Source: Syntrophomonas sp. (GTDB lineage: Bacteria > Bacillota > Syntrophomonadia > Syntrophomonadales > Syntrophomonadaceae). From it: a stretch of 12,901 nt of DNA. Below the pieces are notes generated by a model, which was not told where the DNA came from, ran no database searches, and saw nothing but the letters and a program-made list of their open reading frames with translations. The first letter of the stretch is position 1, and each line of letters begins with the position of its first letter. Positions 1-6,270 of this stretch are shown here, in pieces. The DNA lies in the NCBI GenBank assembly GCA_003444615.1, contig DLUN01000099.1:8051-20951 (forward strand), given 5' to 3'. The position numbers were made by a program, and so were the translations under genes.

Positions 1-406
1 TCATGCCCATTTCTTCACTAATCAGGCGTATAGGTACCATGGTACGGTCATTAAGAATGAAGGGATCGGCATCGCTTTTTAACTCACAGCCATTAAAGAA
101 AATACGTATGGTGCTCTGGGGTGAACCATATTCCCCAGCCGGCGCCATCAGGTAGTTCTCATTAGCGGAGATCAGAACGAAATAATTATCAGCATCCCAG
201 TTGACAACTAGCCCCAATCCTTCACTGATAGCCCGTAGAGGAACCATGGTACGATCCTGACGAATTACCGGGCTCACTTCCGAAACTAATGGTTTGCCCT
301 CAATATAAATAGCTACTGTACTGGGCTGAGCCCATACAGGAGCAGTAAAGACCGTCGTTAATAACATCATAGTTAAACAAATTATAGATATACTTTTATG
401 TCGCAC
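1..406 (-). CDS. Exported copper-amine-oxidase N-domain protein (3' end cut by window edge)
   Basis: Only the first 135 residues lie in the window. They begin with a typical signal peptide: basic RHK, a hydrophobic core at about residues 6-22, and a likely cleavage site after APVWA (residue 27). Two repeats of the copper amine oxidase N-terminal domain type follow. The first has the hallmark DRTMVPLRAISEGLG at residues 51-65 followed by VNWDADN. The second begins DRTMVPIRLISEEMG at residues 120-134 and runs off the edge. In Clostridia this domain is common in secreted or cell-wall proteins and does not imply amine oxidase activity or copper binding; the role is unknown. The GTG start at 404-406 was chosen because AGGAGG (complement of 414-419) sits 7 bases upstream. 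The gene is divergent from the histidine kinase gene. What the missing C-terminal part carries cannot be seen. Confidence 0.85.
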   Translation of the reverse strand, partial: MRHKSISIICLTMMLLTTVFTAPVWAQPSTVAIYIEGKPLVSEVSPVIRQDRTMVPLRAISEGLGLVVNWDADNYFVLISANENYLMAPAGEYGSPQSTIRIFFNGCELKSDADPFILNDRTMVPIRLISEEMGM

Positions 407-725
407 TGTAAAACCTCCTGTTGAAATGATGCTGTTACTAGCTTAAACAGTGATAATATTCCTGTCTATACCCGTTTTTTCCTGCCCGAGCATACTTATC
501 TTATTTGTTTTATACGTTAATTAGCACTATTTCCCTACAGTACGACTTAACAAATTGGCTGTTTTGCCATCTTTAGGGCTTCCTCCCTAAACTTCAACAT
601 TTCTTGAGCTTAAAAACGGGTTAAACGTCCCCATAATATGACAAGCTTTGGTCCTATTTTAGGGTATGTTAAAAATACCTTCATTGTCGTCATTATTTGG
701 GTTCGATGATTAAGGAGGTATTATT
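407..725. other. Divergent intergenic region
   Basis: This 319-base AT-rich gap separates the exported protein gene (minus) from the histidine kinase gene (plus). It holds both ribosome binding sites, a weak candidate promoter for the kinase, and small inverted repeats: TTTAGGG/CCCTAAA at 572-578/585-591 and GGTAT/ATACC at 663-667/675-679. Neither hairpin has a T-tract, so neither reads as a terminator. I saw no convincing promoter for the minus-strand gene, no tRNA-like fold and no recognisable riboswitch. Confidence 0.6.
610..637 (+). promoter_or_regulatory. Candidate promoter for the hybrid histidine kinase
   Basis: A TTAAAA -35-like element (610-615) and a CATAAT -10-like element (632-637) are separated by 16 bases. 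The -10 matches the housekeeping consensus at five of six positions, but the -35 matches at only four. Transcription would start near 645, leaving a leader of about 80 bases. It is a weak match in AT-rich DNA and may be chance. Confidence 0.3.
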
Positions 726-2573
726 ATGTCAGATTGGACATGCATGAGCGATAAACAATATCTAATTCTGGAGAATTCCAGCGAGAGTATAGTAATCATC
801 AATCTCAACGGTATGGTTGAATATATGAACTATCAGGCCCGGCTGATTTTCGACTGTCAGGACTACACTGCTATGCACTACCGGGATGTACTGCGTCCCG
901 GTCCTAAAAACTATGGAACTCTATTGGATGCCATCGATCAATCCATTACTTCCCACCTGGGTTGGCAATGTGAATGCAGTCTGACCGTACAGGGGCAATC
1001 AAGGTTTTTCAGGCACCGGTTTAAGCCTCTGGTATTAGCAGAGGAAATCACAGCTTATGCCCTTATGTCTACCGATATCACCGATTTGGTTAAAGCGAGA
1101 GAGCAAGCAGCGTCGGCTAACCTAGCTAAAAGCCAGTTTCTCGCCAATATGAGCCATGAGATCCGCACCCCTATGGTCGGTATCCTGGGATCGGTGGATT
1201 TGCTGGAACAAACCGAATTAGACCCCAATCAAGCGGAAAATGTGCAGATTATTCGCGAATGCGGGGAACAACTATTGGCTATGATAAACGATATCCTGGA
1301 TGTGTCCAAAATAGAAGTTGGTTTAGTTGATTGTTACCCTGAACCTACCAATCTTTTTGACCTTCTAGCCCGGACCCTAAGTATCACCGACCCTATGCTT
1401 AAAAACAAAGGGTTAACTCTTAAGCTGGACCTGGAACCAAATTTGCCGGAACAGTCATTACTGGATGCCGGCAAATTGCGCCAAGTTCTATTGAATCTTC
1501 TTTCCAATGCCATTAAATTTACCCCCAAAGGGACTATCACTATTAAGGTCAGATCTGAACAAGAAAAGGACCAACAGTTTTTAATGATTTCTGTATCCGA
1601 TACCGGCATAGGTATTCCTATAGAGCAACTGCAAAACATATTCAATCCTTTTACCCAGGCAGATAATTCGGCTACCCGGGGATTTGGCGGCACTGGATTA
1701 GGATTATATATCAGCAAGCGTTTAATTGAGGTAATGGGAGGCGAATTATGGGCAGAAAGCCAAGAAAACTGTGGGACTACTTTTTATCTCCGGGTACCTT
1801 TATCACCTGTGGTACCTGATGAGACACTTGGGCCTGACCCTGCTGAGGAATCTGCCCCGGTCAACCATGATCTGGCTCTGGAATTTAACCCAGTAGAAAT
1901 ATTGGTTGTGGAGGATAACGATTTAAGCCGCAAGATAGTATCACAAATGCTGACTAATTACGGTTTTCAGGTTTCCGAGGCAGCAAACGGTCTAGAATGT
2001 CTCCACTTATTACAAGACCATCACTTTGACCTAATATTAATGGATATGCAGATGCCCGTTATGGATGGCTATGAGGCTACCCGACTGATTCGGGAAACCA
2101 GCGAACAAAAATCCATACCCATCATTGCTATGACTGCCCATGCCCTGACTGGAGACCGGGAAAAGTGTTTGGCAGCTGGCTGCACCTCCTATATAGCCAA
2201 GCCTTTTAAGACCGAGGAGTTGATTTCAGAAATAAGCCAGCATCTCGGCAGAAGCAGCCATCGCTCCGCTAAGCCACAAGCAGGACTGCAGCAACACTTA
2301 GTAGAGCAACTCCTGCTGGAATTTTTACAACAGCTAGATGAATTGATTCAGGACCTAGAGAAAGCTGTACAGCAAAATGATATTGAGCAGATTGCCAGCA
2401 TTAGTCACGACATCAAAGGAGTTGCTGGTCTATATGGCTACATGGATATTTCCAAAACCGCTTCTGAAATCGAACAAGCCGCCCGGGACCACGGTATTGC
2501 GCGAATTCGCATATTAGTGGATAAAATCCATCAGGAGTTCACCCTCATAAATAACCAAACCATGCAAATATAG
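726..2573 (+). CDS. Soluble hybrid histidine kinase (PAS-HisKA-HATPase-REC-Hpt)
   Basis: This 615-residue sensor kinase appears to carry a full phosphorelay in one chain. A PAS-like sensor spans about residues 8-120. The dimerisation domain has its phospho-accepting His144 in SHEIRTPM. The ATPase domain shows an N box around Asn261, DTGIG at 292-296 and GGTGLGL at 321-327. A receiver domain at about 390-507 has acidic residues Glu396/Asp397, phospho-acceptor Asp440 in LMDMQMPVMDG, Thr470 and Lys492. The C-terminal helical region (about 520-605) contains SHDIKGVAG with His561, the Hpt signature. There are no membrane segments or signal peptide, so it should sense a cytoplasmic cue, which is unknown. 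The position after the TPM motif is Val where Asn or Ser is usual. The ATG at 726 is supported by AAGGAGG at 712-718. No response regulator with an output domain is encoded nearby, so the final target is elsewhere. Confidence 0.93.
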   Translation: MSDWTCMSDKQYLILENSSESIVIINLNGMVEYMNYQARLIFDCQDYTAMHYRDVLRPGPKNYGTLLDAIDQSITSHLGWQCECSLTVQGQSRFFRHRFKPLVLAEEITAYALMSTDITDLVKAREQAASANLAKSQFLANMSHEIRTPMVGILGSVDLLEQTELDPNQAENVQIIRECGEQLLAMINDILDVSKIEVGLVDCYPEPTNLFDLLARTLSITDPMLKNKGLTLKLDLEPNLPEQSLLDAGKLRQVLLNLLSNAIKFTPKGTITIKVRSEQEKDQQFLMISVSDTGIGIPIEQLQNIFNPFTQADNSATRGFGGTGLGLYISKRLIEVMGGELWAESQENCGTTFYLRVPLSPVVPDETLGPDPAEESAPVNHDLALEFNPVEILVVEDNDLSRKIVSQMLTNYGFQVSEAANGLECLHLLQDHHFDLILMDMQMPVMDGYEATRLIRETSEQKSIPIIAMTAHALTGDREKCLAAGCTSYIAKPFKTEELISEISQHLGRSSHRSAKPQAGLQQHLVEQLLLEFLQQLDELIQDLEKAVQQNDIEQIASISHDIKGVAGLYGYMDISKTASEIEQAARDHGIARIRILVDKIHQEFTLINNQTMQI

Positions 2574-2603
2574 GCTGCCATAACCGCAACTTGACAGCAG
2601 CCT
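2572..2603 (+). repeat. Inverted repeat at the end of the kinase gene
   Basis: AGGCTGC (2572-2578) can pair with GCAGCCT (2597-2603) across an 18-base loop, starting inside the kinase stop codon. There is no T-tract after it, so it is at best a weak or Rho-independent-like pause site. Its right arm overlaps the spacer of the candidate degV promoter, immediately after the -35 element. Confidence 0.35.
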
Positions 2604-2619
2604 CACACCGCGTTATTAT
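2591..2619 (+). promoter_or_regulatory. Near-consensus sigma-A type promoter for the DegV gene
   Basis: A perfect TTGACA (2591-2596) is followed after exactly 17 bases by TATTAT (2614-2619), one base from consensus. It lies between the kinase stop and the DegV ribosome binding site, giving a short leader of roughly 25-30 bases. This suggests the DegV gene is transcribed independently of the kinase gene at a good basal level. Confidence 0.6.
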
Positions 2620-2652
2620 CAGAATATTCTAACTACTATAGGAGGACTTGTC

Positions 2653-3486
2653 TTGGCTAGAATCATAATAACCGATAGTACCTCAGACCTTCCCCGGGAT
2701 ATTGTTGAACAACACAGCATTTTGACAGTACCCCTAAATATTCACCTGCAGGACACTGTTTATAAAGATGGTGTCGATATCCAACCTTCTGAACTATATC
2801 ACCGTCTGCGGACTGAGGATATCTTTCCCCAAACTTCCCAGCCAGCCGCAGGAGATTTCTTAAAAATCTACCAAACCTTAAAACCCGGTGATGAATGCTT
2901 GGTATTATGTATATCCTCTGAGTTGTCGGGAACTTATCAATCTGCCCAAATTGCCCGGGATATTGCCACGGAAAAAATACCAGCGGATATACACATAGTA
3001 GACTCCCGTTCGGCTTCCATCGGCTTAGGGCTTCAGGTTATCTATGCCCAACAGTGTTTCGACCAAGGTAAGGATATGGAACAGACTCTTTTTGAATTAG
3101 CCGAACTGCGCCGGCGAATGCGTATTCTATTTGCCGTAGATACCCTGGACTATCTAGCCCGGGGAGGAAGAATCAGCCAGCTGAGCATGCGGTTAGGCAA
3201 CTTGCTGCAGTTGAAGCCAGTCCTGCATTTGGAAGACGGACGCATTGAGTTGCTGGACAAGGTGCGGACCAAACCTAAAGCAATACAGCGCATCTTGGAT
3301 GCTTTTATAAAGGAAGCCCCCCAGGCCCAGCAGGTGGCCGTAGTACACATTGATGCTCTCGATGAAGGACACAGCTTGCTGGAAAGAGTCCAGCAGCATT
3401 ACTCAGGCCCAATCATGCTGATTCAGTGCGGCGCGGTAGTCGGTTCCCACGCCGGCCCGGGTACGGTCGGTATTTGCTGGTATTAA
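2653..3486 (+). CDS. DegV family fatty-acid-binding protein (FakB-like)
   Basis: The 277-residue product has the family length and its signature segments: TDSTSDLP at 7-14, TSQP at 61-64, SSELSGTYQSA at 88-98, VDS at 116-118, DTLDYLARGGRIS at 163-175, and SHAGPGTVG at 265-273. In characterised members (FakB), a DegV protein binds one fatty acid and presents it to the kinase FakA, which phosphorylates it for phospholipid synthesis. No FakA (DAK-type) gene is in the window, so the partner is inferred. It should be cytoplasmic, with no signal or membrane segment. The start is TTG at 2653, chosen because AGGAGG at 2640-2645 sits 7 bases upstream and MARIIITDST matches the usual N terminus. The gene has its own promoter and is followed by hairpins that likely end its transcript. 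The specific ligand cannot be read from the sequence. Confidence 0.9.
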   Translation: MARIIITDSTSDLPRDIVEQHSILTVPLNIHLQDTVYKDGVDIQPSELYHRLRTEDIFPQTSQPAAGDFLKIYQTLKPGDECLVLCISSELSGTYQSAQIARDIATEKIPADIHIVDSRSASIGLGLQVIYAQQCFDQGKDMEQTLFELAELRRRMRILFAVDTLDYLARGGRISQLSMRLGNLLQLKPVLHLEDGRIELLDKVRTKPKAIQRILDAFIKEAPQAQQVAVVHIDALDEGHSLLERVQQHYSGPIMLIQCGAVVGSHAGPGTVGICWY

Positions 3487-3589
3487 GGAGTAAGGCAGAG
3501 TAAGCTAGTCAAATATAACCACCCTCCTGACTCCGAAAAGGCCAACACCCTGCCAGAGCGAGCAAAAAGGTTAAAAGCAAGGCAAGCGG

Positions 3590-3639
3590 AAAGCCCGTGA
3601 TCGAGACGTACATAAGGTACGGCGATTGAGCGGGCTTTT
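3590..3639 (+). terminator. Long hairpin, candidate terminator of degV
   Basis: AAAGCCCG (3590-3597) pairs with CGGGCTTT (3631-3638). The stem continues inward through GATCG/CGATT (3599-3603/3623-3627) with small bulges, and is capped by CGTAC/GTACG (3607-3611/3617-3621) around an ATAAG loop. The right arm ends in four Ts and the left arm is preceded by an A-rich stretch, so it could also function on the other strand. It lies about 100 bases beyond the degV stop, which is far for a simple terminator. Confidence 0.5.
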
Positions 3640-3668
3640 AATGTTAACACAGCTATTAGCCCTTTTTT
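3632..3668 (+). terminator. Alternative terminator-like stem with T6 tail
   Basis: GGGCT (3632-3636) can pair with AGCCC (3658-3662), directly followed by six Ts (3663-3668). The left arm is the same segment that forms the right arm of the 3590-3639 hairpin, so the two structures exclude each other. The stem is only 5 bp with a long loop, so it is weaker than the competing hairpin. Confidence 0.3.
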
Positions 3669-3676
3669 ACACTCTG

Positions 3677-3701
3677 AGGTCAGACGTAAGTCTGGCCTTT
3701 T
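3677..3701 (+). terminator. Compact GC hairpin, candidate terminator or attenuator upstream of feoA
   Basis: AGGTCAGAC (3677-3685) pairs with GTCTGGCCT (3690-3698) through 9 bp, one of them G-T, around a GTAA loop. The stem is followed by a short T run (3698-3701). It would stop transcripts from degV about 110 bases before feoA, or act as an attenuator if feo transcription starts upstream of it. Confidence 0.5.
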
Positions 3702-3756
3702 GGTCATTACGGTTGGAACCAAGTACAACAGTATTTCATAGAATCACAGTATAGAA

Positions 3757-3772
3757 GTTAGATGTGGCTAAC
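3757..3772. promoter_or_regulatory. Inverted repeat upstream of feoA, possible operator
   Basis: GTTAG and CTAAC flank a 6-base spacer, 38 bases before the feoA start. The arms resemble halves of metal-dependent DtxR-family operators, but the arm spacing differs from the classical one, so any regulator assignment is a guess. Two direct copies of ACAGTAT lie just upstream (3728-3734 and 3746-3752). Confidence 0.22.
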
Positions 3773-3810
3773 CAAGTTAAACGCTGATAACAAAAGGAGG
3801 TTATTAACAG

Positions 3811-4041
3811 GTGAATATAAAACTGCCCCAGCTGCGGCCGGGTCAAAGAGGTATAGTGCAGGAGATTCAGGGTGAAGGCCTGACGAGAAGGCGTATGCTG
3901 GATCTGGGTATGGTTCCTGGAACCTTAGTAGAAGTGGTGCGCCGCAGTCCTTTGGGAGACCCAGTAGCCTATCAAATCCGGGGAGCAGTTATAGCTCTTA
4001 GAAAGGATGAAGCCAGCTATATAAACGTAACTACCTGCTAA
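3811..4041 (+). CDS. feoA: FeoA, small SH3-like subunit of ferrous iron uptake
   Basis: The 76-residue protein is a single FeoA domain, a small cytoplasmic SH3-like beta barrel. Visible family features are the early LRPGQRGIV segment, the GEGLTRRRMLDLGMVPGT core at about residues 22-39, VEVVRRSPLGDPVAYQIRG, and the closing ALRKDEASYINV. FeoA works with FeoB in Fe(II) import, probably by modulating its assembly or GTPase. The GTG start at 3811 follows AAAGGAGG (3793-3800) by 10 bases. The gene is first in a feoA-feoB(G)-feoB(TM) operon, with 29 bases to the next gene. Regulation by iron is likely from the family but no confident Fur or DtxR box is seen; a candidate operator and hairpins lie upstream. 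Confidence 0.93.
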   Translation: MNIKLPQLRPGQRGIVQEIQGEGLTRRRMLDLGMVPGTLVEVVRRSPLGDPVAYQIRGAVIALRKDEASYINVTTC

Positions 4042-4070
4042 AAATAGATGGGGCGAAAGGAGACAATGAT

Positions 4071-4802
4071 ATGGACGGCTCTGACCTAACCCTTCTAAAC
4101 CATAGAAACAGTAACGAAGAACCCGTGATTGCTCTGGCCGGTAACCCTAATACTGGAAAGAGCACCCTTTTTAACGCTCTTACTGGTTTGCATCAACATA
4201 CCGGTAACTGGCCGGGGAAAACAGTGCTGCATAGCCGCGGTCACTATGTTTATCAAGGAATAAACTATACGGTGGTTGACCTGCCGGGAACTTATTCATT
4301 AATTGCCAATTCTATTGACGAGGAAGTGGCCCGTGACTTTATATGCTTTCAAAAGCCTGAGGTTACGGTAGTTGTTGCCGATGCTACCTGCTTGGAGCGC
4401 AACCTTAATCTAGTCCTGCAAATCATGGAAATCACCAGCCAGGTAATCCTGGCGGTGAACTTAATGGACGAAGCCCGGCGTAAAAAAATAACCATCGATG
4501 ATAAAGAACTGCAAAGGCGGTTAGGAGTGCCGGTGGTCCCCATGGAAGCCCGTCAGGGGGTGGGAGTAAGTGAGCTTAAGGATACCATAGCCCAGGTTAT
4601 TGACCGGCGTATAGTGCCCCATCCTCGTCTAGTTCGTTATGAACCAGATATCGAGGATGCCATTGCTCTCCTGGAACCCCAAATAATACGAGCATTAGGG
4701 GATGGGATAAGTGCTCGCTGGCTTAGTCTGCGCATTTTGGAAGGAAATCTGGACATCGTTAAAAACTTTTTGCCTGCCAGCTTAATCAAGGAGGCCGTTT
4801 AA
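4071..4802 (+). CDS. feoB: Free-standing FeoB GTPase domain (split FeoB, N-terminal part)
   Basis: The 243 residues hold only the cytoplasmic part of FeoB. The G motifs are all present: G1 GNPNTGKS at 24-31, the switch I NWPGKT with Thr51, G3 DLPGTYSL at 70-77, G4 NLMD at 130-133, and a G5-like PMEARQG near 157-163. The helical domain that follows GTPase domains in FeoB reaches the conserved RWLSLRILEGN at about 216-226, then the protein stops after 17 more residues, with no membrane segments. Whole FeoB proteins are about 650-770 residues; this product plus the next totals 704. The ATG at 4071 has AAAGGAG at 4056-4062. The protein presumably docks on the downstream membrane protein to power or gate Fe(II) uptake. 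The division seems natural rather than a damaged gene, because the second part has its own ribosome binding site. Confidence 0.9.
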   Translation: MDGSDLTLLNHRNSNEEPVIALAGNPNTGKSTLFNALTGLHQHTGNWPGKTVLHSRGHYVYQGINYTVVDLPGTYSLIANSIDEEVARDFICFQKPEVTVVVADATCLERNLNLVLQIMEITSQVILAVNLMDEARRKKITIDDKELQRRLGVPVVPMEARQGVGVSELKDTIAQVIDRRIVPHPRLVRYEPDIEDAIALLEPQIIRALGDGISARWLSLRILEGNLDIVKNFLPASLIKEAV

Positions 4803-4807
4803 TCTTG
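4788..4807 (+). promoter_or_regulatory. Ribosome binding site and TTG start of the separate FeoB membrane gene
   Basis: AAGGAGG (4788-4794) lies inside the last codons of the GTPase gene and 10 bases before the TTG at 4805. The GTPase stop (TAA 4800-4802) sits between them. This arrangement supports independent, coupled translation of the second FeoB part in a different reading frame. Confidence 0.65.
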
Positions 4808-6190
4808 AGCCATCAAACTATTAAGCTCGATAGTCTCCCGCTTAGTATTCCTAAGTTGGAACGCGCCCCCCATACCATAGCTGACAGTATTGTCAGGAGT
4901 ATTTACTGGGAAGCCGAGAAGATAGCTCAAGCCAGTACCAGTTGTGCTGTTGAGGCCCGCATAAATTGGGATAGGAAGATCGACGACATTCTTACCTCCC
5001 GGCTGTGGGGTTTCCCTGTTATGTTGTTGATGCTGACCGGAGTTCTATGGCTTACTATCAGCGGTGCCAATGTGCCTTCGGAACTGCTGGCTACTGGACT
5101 ATTCTGGCTGCACGACCGTCTGCTGGATTTATTTATAGCCCTAAACGCTCCCCATTGGTTAACCGGCTTTTTCGTTTTAGGTGTGTTTCGCTCGGTGGCC
5201 TGGGTGGTATCGGTAATGCTGCCTCCTATGGCCATCTTTTTCCCTCTTTTCACCCTGTTGGAAGATGCCGGCTATCTTCCCCGGGTTGCTTTCAATCTGG
5301 ATGCTTGTTTTAAGAAAGCCGGAGCCCACGGAAAACAGGCTCTTACCATGTGCATGGGACTGGGGTGCAATGCTGCTGGTACCATTTCCTGCCGCATTAT
5401 TGACTCTCCCCGGGAACGGTTGATCGCTACCCTCACCAACAACTTTGTACCCTGTAATGGTCGCTTTCCCACTTTGATTGTTCTGTCATCCATCTTTATT
5501 GGCGGAACTGTGGCCATATCATGGCAAGGGTTGTCTGCCGCCCTGTCGGTAGCTGCGGTTATGGTTTTAGGGGTAGTGATAACTCTACTGGTCTCCTGGC
5601 TGCTTTCCAAAACCTTATTAAAAGGGCAGCCCTCTAGTTTCGCCTTGGAACTTCCTCCTTACCGCAAGCCTAAGATTGGGGAAGTAATAATACGGTCTAT
5701 TCTTGACCGCACCCTGTTTGTTTTAGGTCGGGCTGTGGTAATTGCAGCACCAGCAGGGGGTTTGGTGTGGGTATTAGCCAATACCAGTTGGGGGGATACT
5801 ACTACATTAGCAGCTATTGCTGGGTGGTTGGACGGCTTTGCCCGGTTAATGGGCTTGGATGGATATATTCTATTGGCCTTTATACTGGGACTGCCCGCCA
5901 ATGAAATTGTTTTGCCCACCTTGATCATGAGCTATTTGGCAGAAGGAGCATTGCTGGAACTTAACAGCGTGGCAGCGTTGCACCATTTGCTGGTTGAACA
6001 ATACGGATGGACCTGGTTAACCGCGGTTTGCGTTATGCTGTTTTCTCTCTGTCACTGGCCTTGTGGTACCACCTTATACACGATTAAAAAGGAGACTAAC
6101 AGTTGGAAATGGACTGGTATGGCCTTTCTTCTTCCTACTCTGGTGGGCATATTTCTCTGCATGGCCGTAACTTTTGTAGTTGGGCTCTGA
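4805..6190 (+). CDS. feoB: FeoB membrane permease part (split FeoB, C-terminal part)
   Basis: The 461-residue product has a cytoplasmic N terminus of about 65 residues, including a helical stretch that completes the FeoB linker region, then multiple membrane helices beginning near residue 68. Gate motifs are visible: MGLGCNA at 184-190 (Cys188), NFVPCNGRFP at 213-222 (Cys217), GLPANEI at 362-368, and CHWPCG at 416-421. The NGRFP form differs from the E. coli-type Cys-Ser-Ala-Arg version of the second gate. It should form the Fe(II) path in the inner membrane and need the upstream GTPase protein in trans. The TTG start is set by the strong ribosome binding site at 4788-4794. Such proteins are often labelled only as nucleoside-recognition (Gate) domain proteins, but the feoA/GTPase context and motifs make FeoB clear. 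A stable hairpin terminator follows 12 bases after the stop. Confidence 0.9.
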   Translation: MSHQTIKLDSLPLSIPKLERAPHTIADSIVRSIYWEAEKIAQASTSCAVEARINWDRKIDDILTSRLWGFPVMLLMLTGVLWLTISGANVPSELLATGLFWLHDRLLDLFIALNAPHWLTGFFVLGVFRSVAWVVSVMLPPMAIFFPLFTLLEDAGYLPRVAFNLDACFKKAGAHGKQALTMCMGLGCNAAGTISCRIIDSPRERLIATLTNNFVPCNGRFPTLIVLSSIFIGGTVAISWQGLSAALSVAAVMVLGVVITLLVSWLLSKTLLKGQPSSFALELPPYRKPKIGEVIIRSILDRTLFVLGRAVVIAAPAGGLVWVLANTSWGDTTTLAAIAGWLDGFARLMGLDGYILLAFILGLPANEIVLPTLIMSYLAEGALLELNSVAALHHLLVEQYGWTWLTAVCVMLFSLCHWPCGTTLYTIKKETNSWKWTGMAFLLPTLVGIFLCMAVTFVVGL

Positions 6191-6202
6191 GCTAGAATGA
6201 AA

Positions 6203-6244
6203 AAGGGAACCCCGACGGATTTTTGTATGCCCAGGGGTTCCCTT
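6203..6244. terminator. Bidirectional terminator between the convergent feo and gatB-metF operons
   Basis: AAGGGAACCCC (6203-6213) pairs perfectly with GGGGTTCCCTT (6234-6244), an 11-bp stem with a 20-base loop. On the plus strand it is followed by TTATATTT-like sequence, and on the minus strand by a run of Ts (complement of the As at 6200-6204). It lies 12 bases after the feoB stop and 26 bases past the metF stop, so it can end both transcripts. Confidence 0.85.
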
Positions 6245-6270
6245 ATATTTAGCACTGGAATTGGCTTTTT

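Larger units (their letters stand above)
3487..3810. other. Hairpin-rich intergenic region between degV and feoA
   Basis: This 324-base stretch has no supportable gene. It contains a long bulged hairpin (3590-3639), an overlapping alternative stem ending in six Ts (3632-3668), a compact GC hairpin (3677-3701), an inverted repeat near feoA (3757-3772), and the feoA ribosome binding site. Its first part also offers pairings such as GGAGT 3487-3491 with ACTCC 3530-3534 and GGCAG 3494-3498 with CTGCC 3550-3554. It could be simply stacked terminators, or a structured leader controlling feo. It does not match a metal riboswitch that I can recognise by eye. Confidence 0.55.

Noticed and set aside
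1334..1717. A 127-codon antisense frame inside the histidine kinase gene
   Set aside because: It lies opposite conserved HATPase coding sequence, has no ribosome site that I can support, and its composition is that of a shadow frame.
3483..3728. An 81-codon open frame on the minus strand in the degV-feoA gap
   Set aside because: It starts with TTG, lacks a ribosome site, and simply runs across the hairpins in reverse. It shows no domain or signal that supports a protein.
3757..3772. A classical DtxR/IdeR box
   Set aside because: The arms match partly, but the 6-base spacing between TTAG and CTAA is not that of the classical operator, so only an unnamed inverted repeat is reported.
3487..3810. 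A known metal riboswitch (NiCo/iron czcD type or yybP-ykoY type) upstream of feoA
   Set aside because: I could not find the conserved core segments of these classes by eye; only generic hairpins are present.
4071..6190. FeoB split as a sequencing frameshift or pseudogene
   Set aside because: A good ribosome site and start codon exist for the second part, and both parts keep intact motifs. A sequencing error cannot be fully excluded and is listed as the refuting test.
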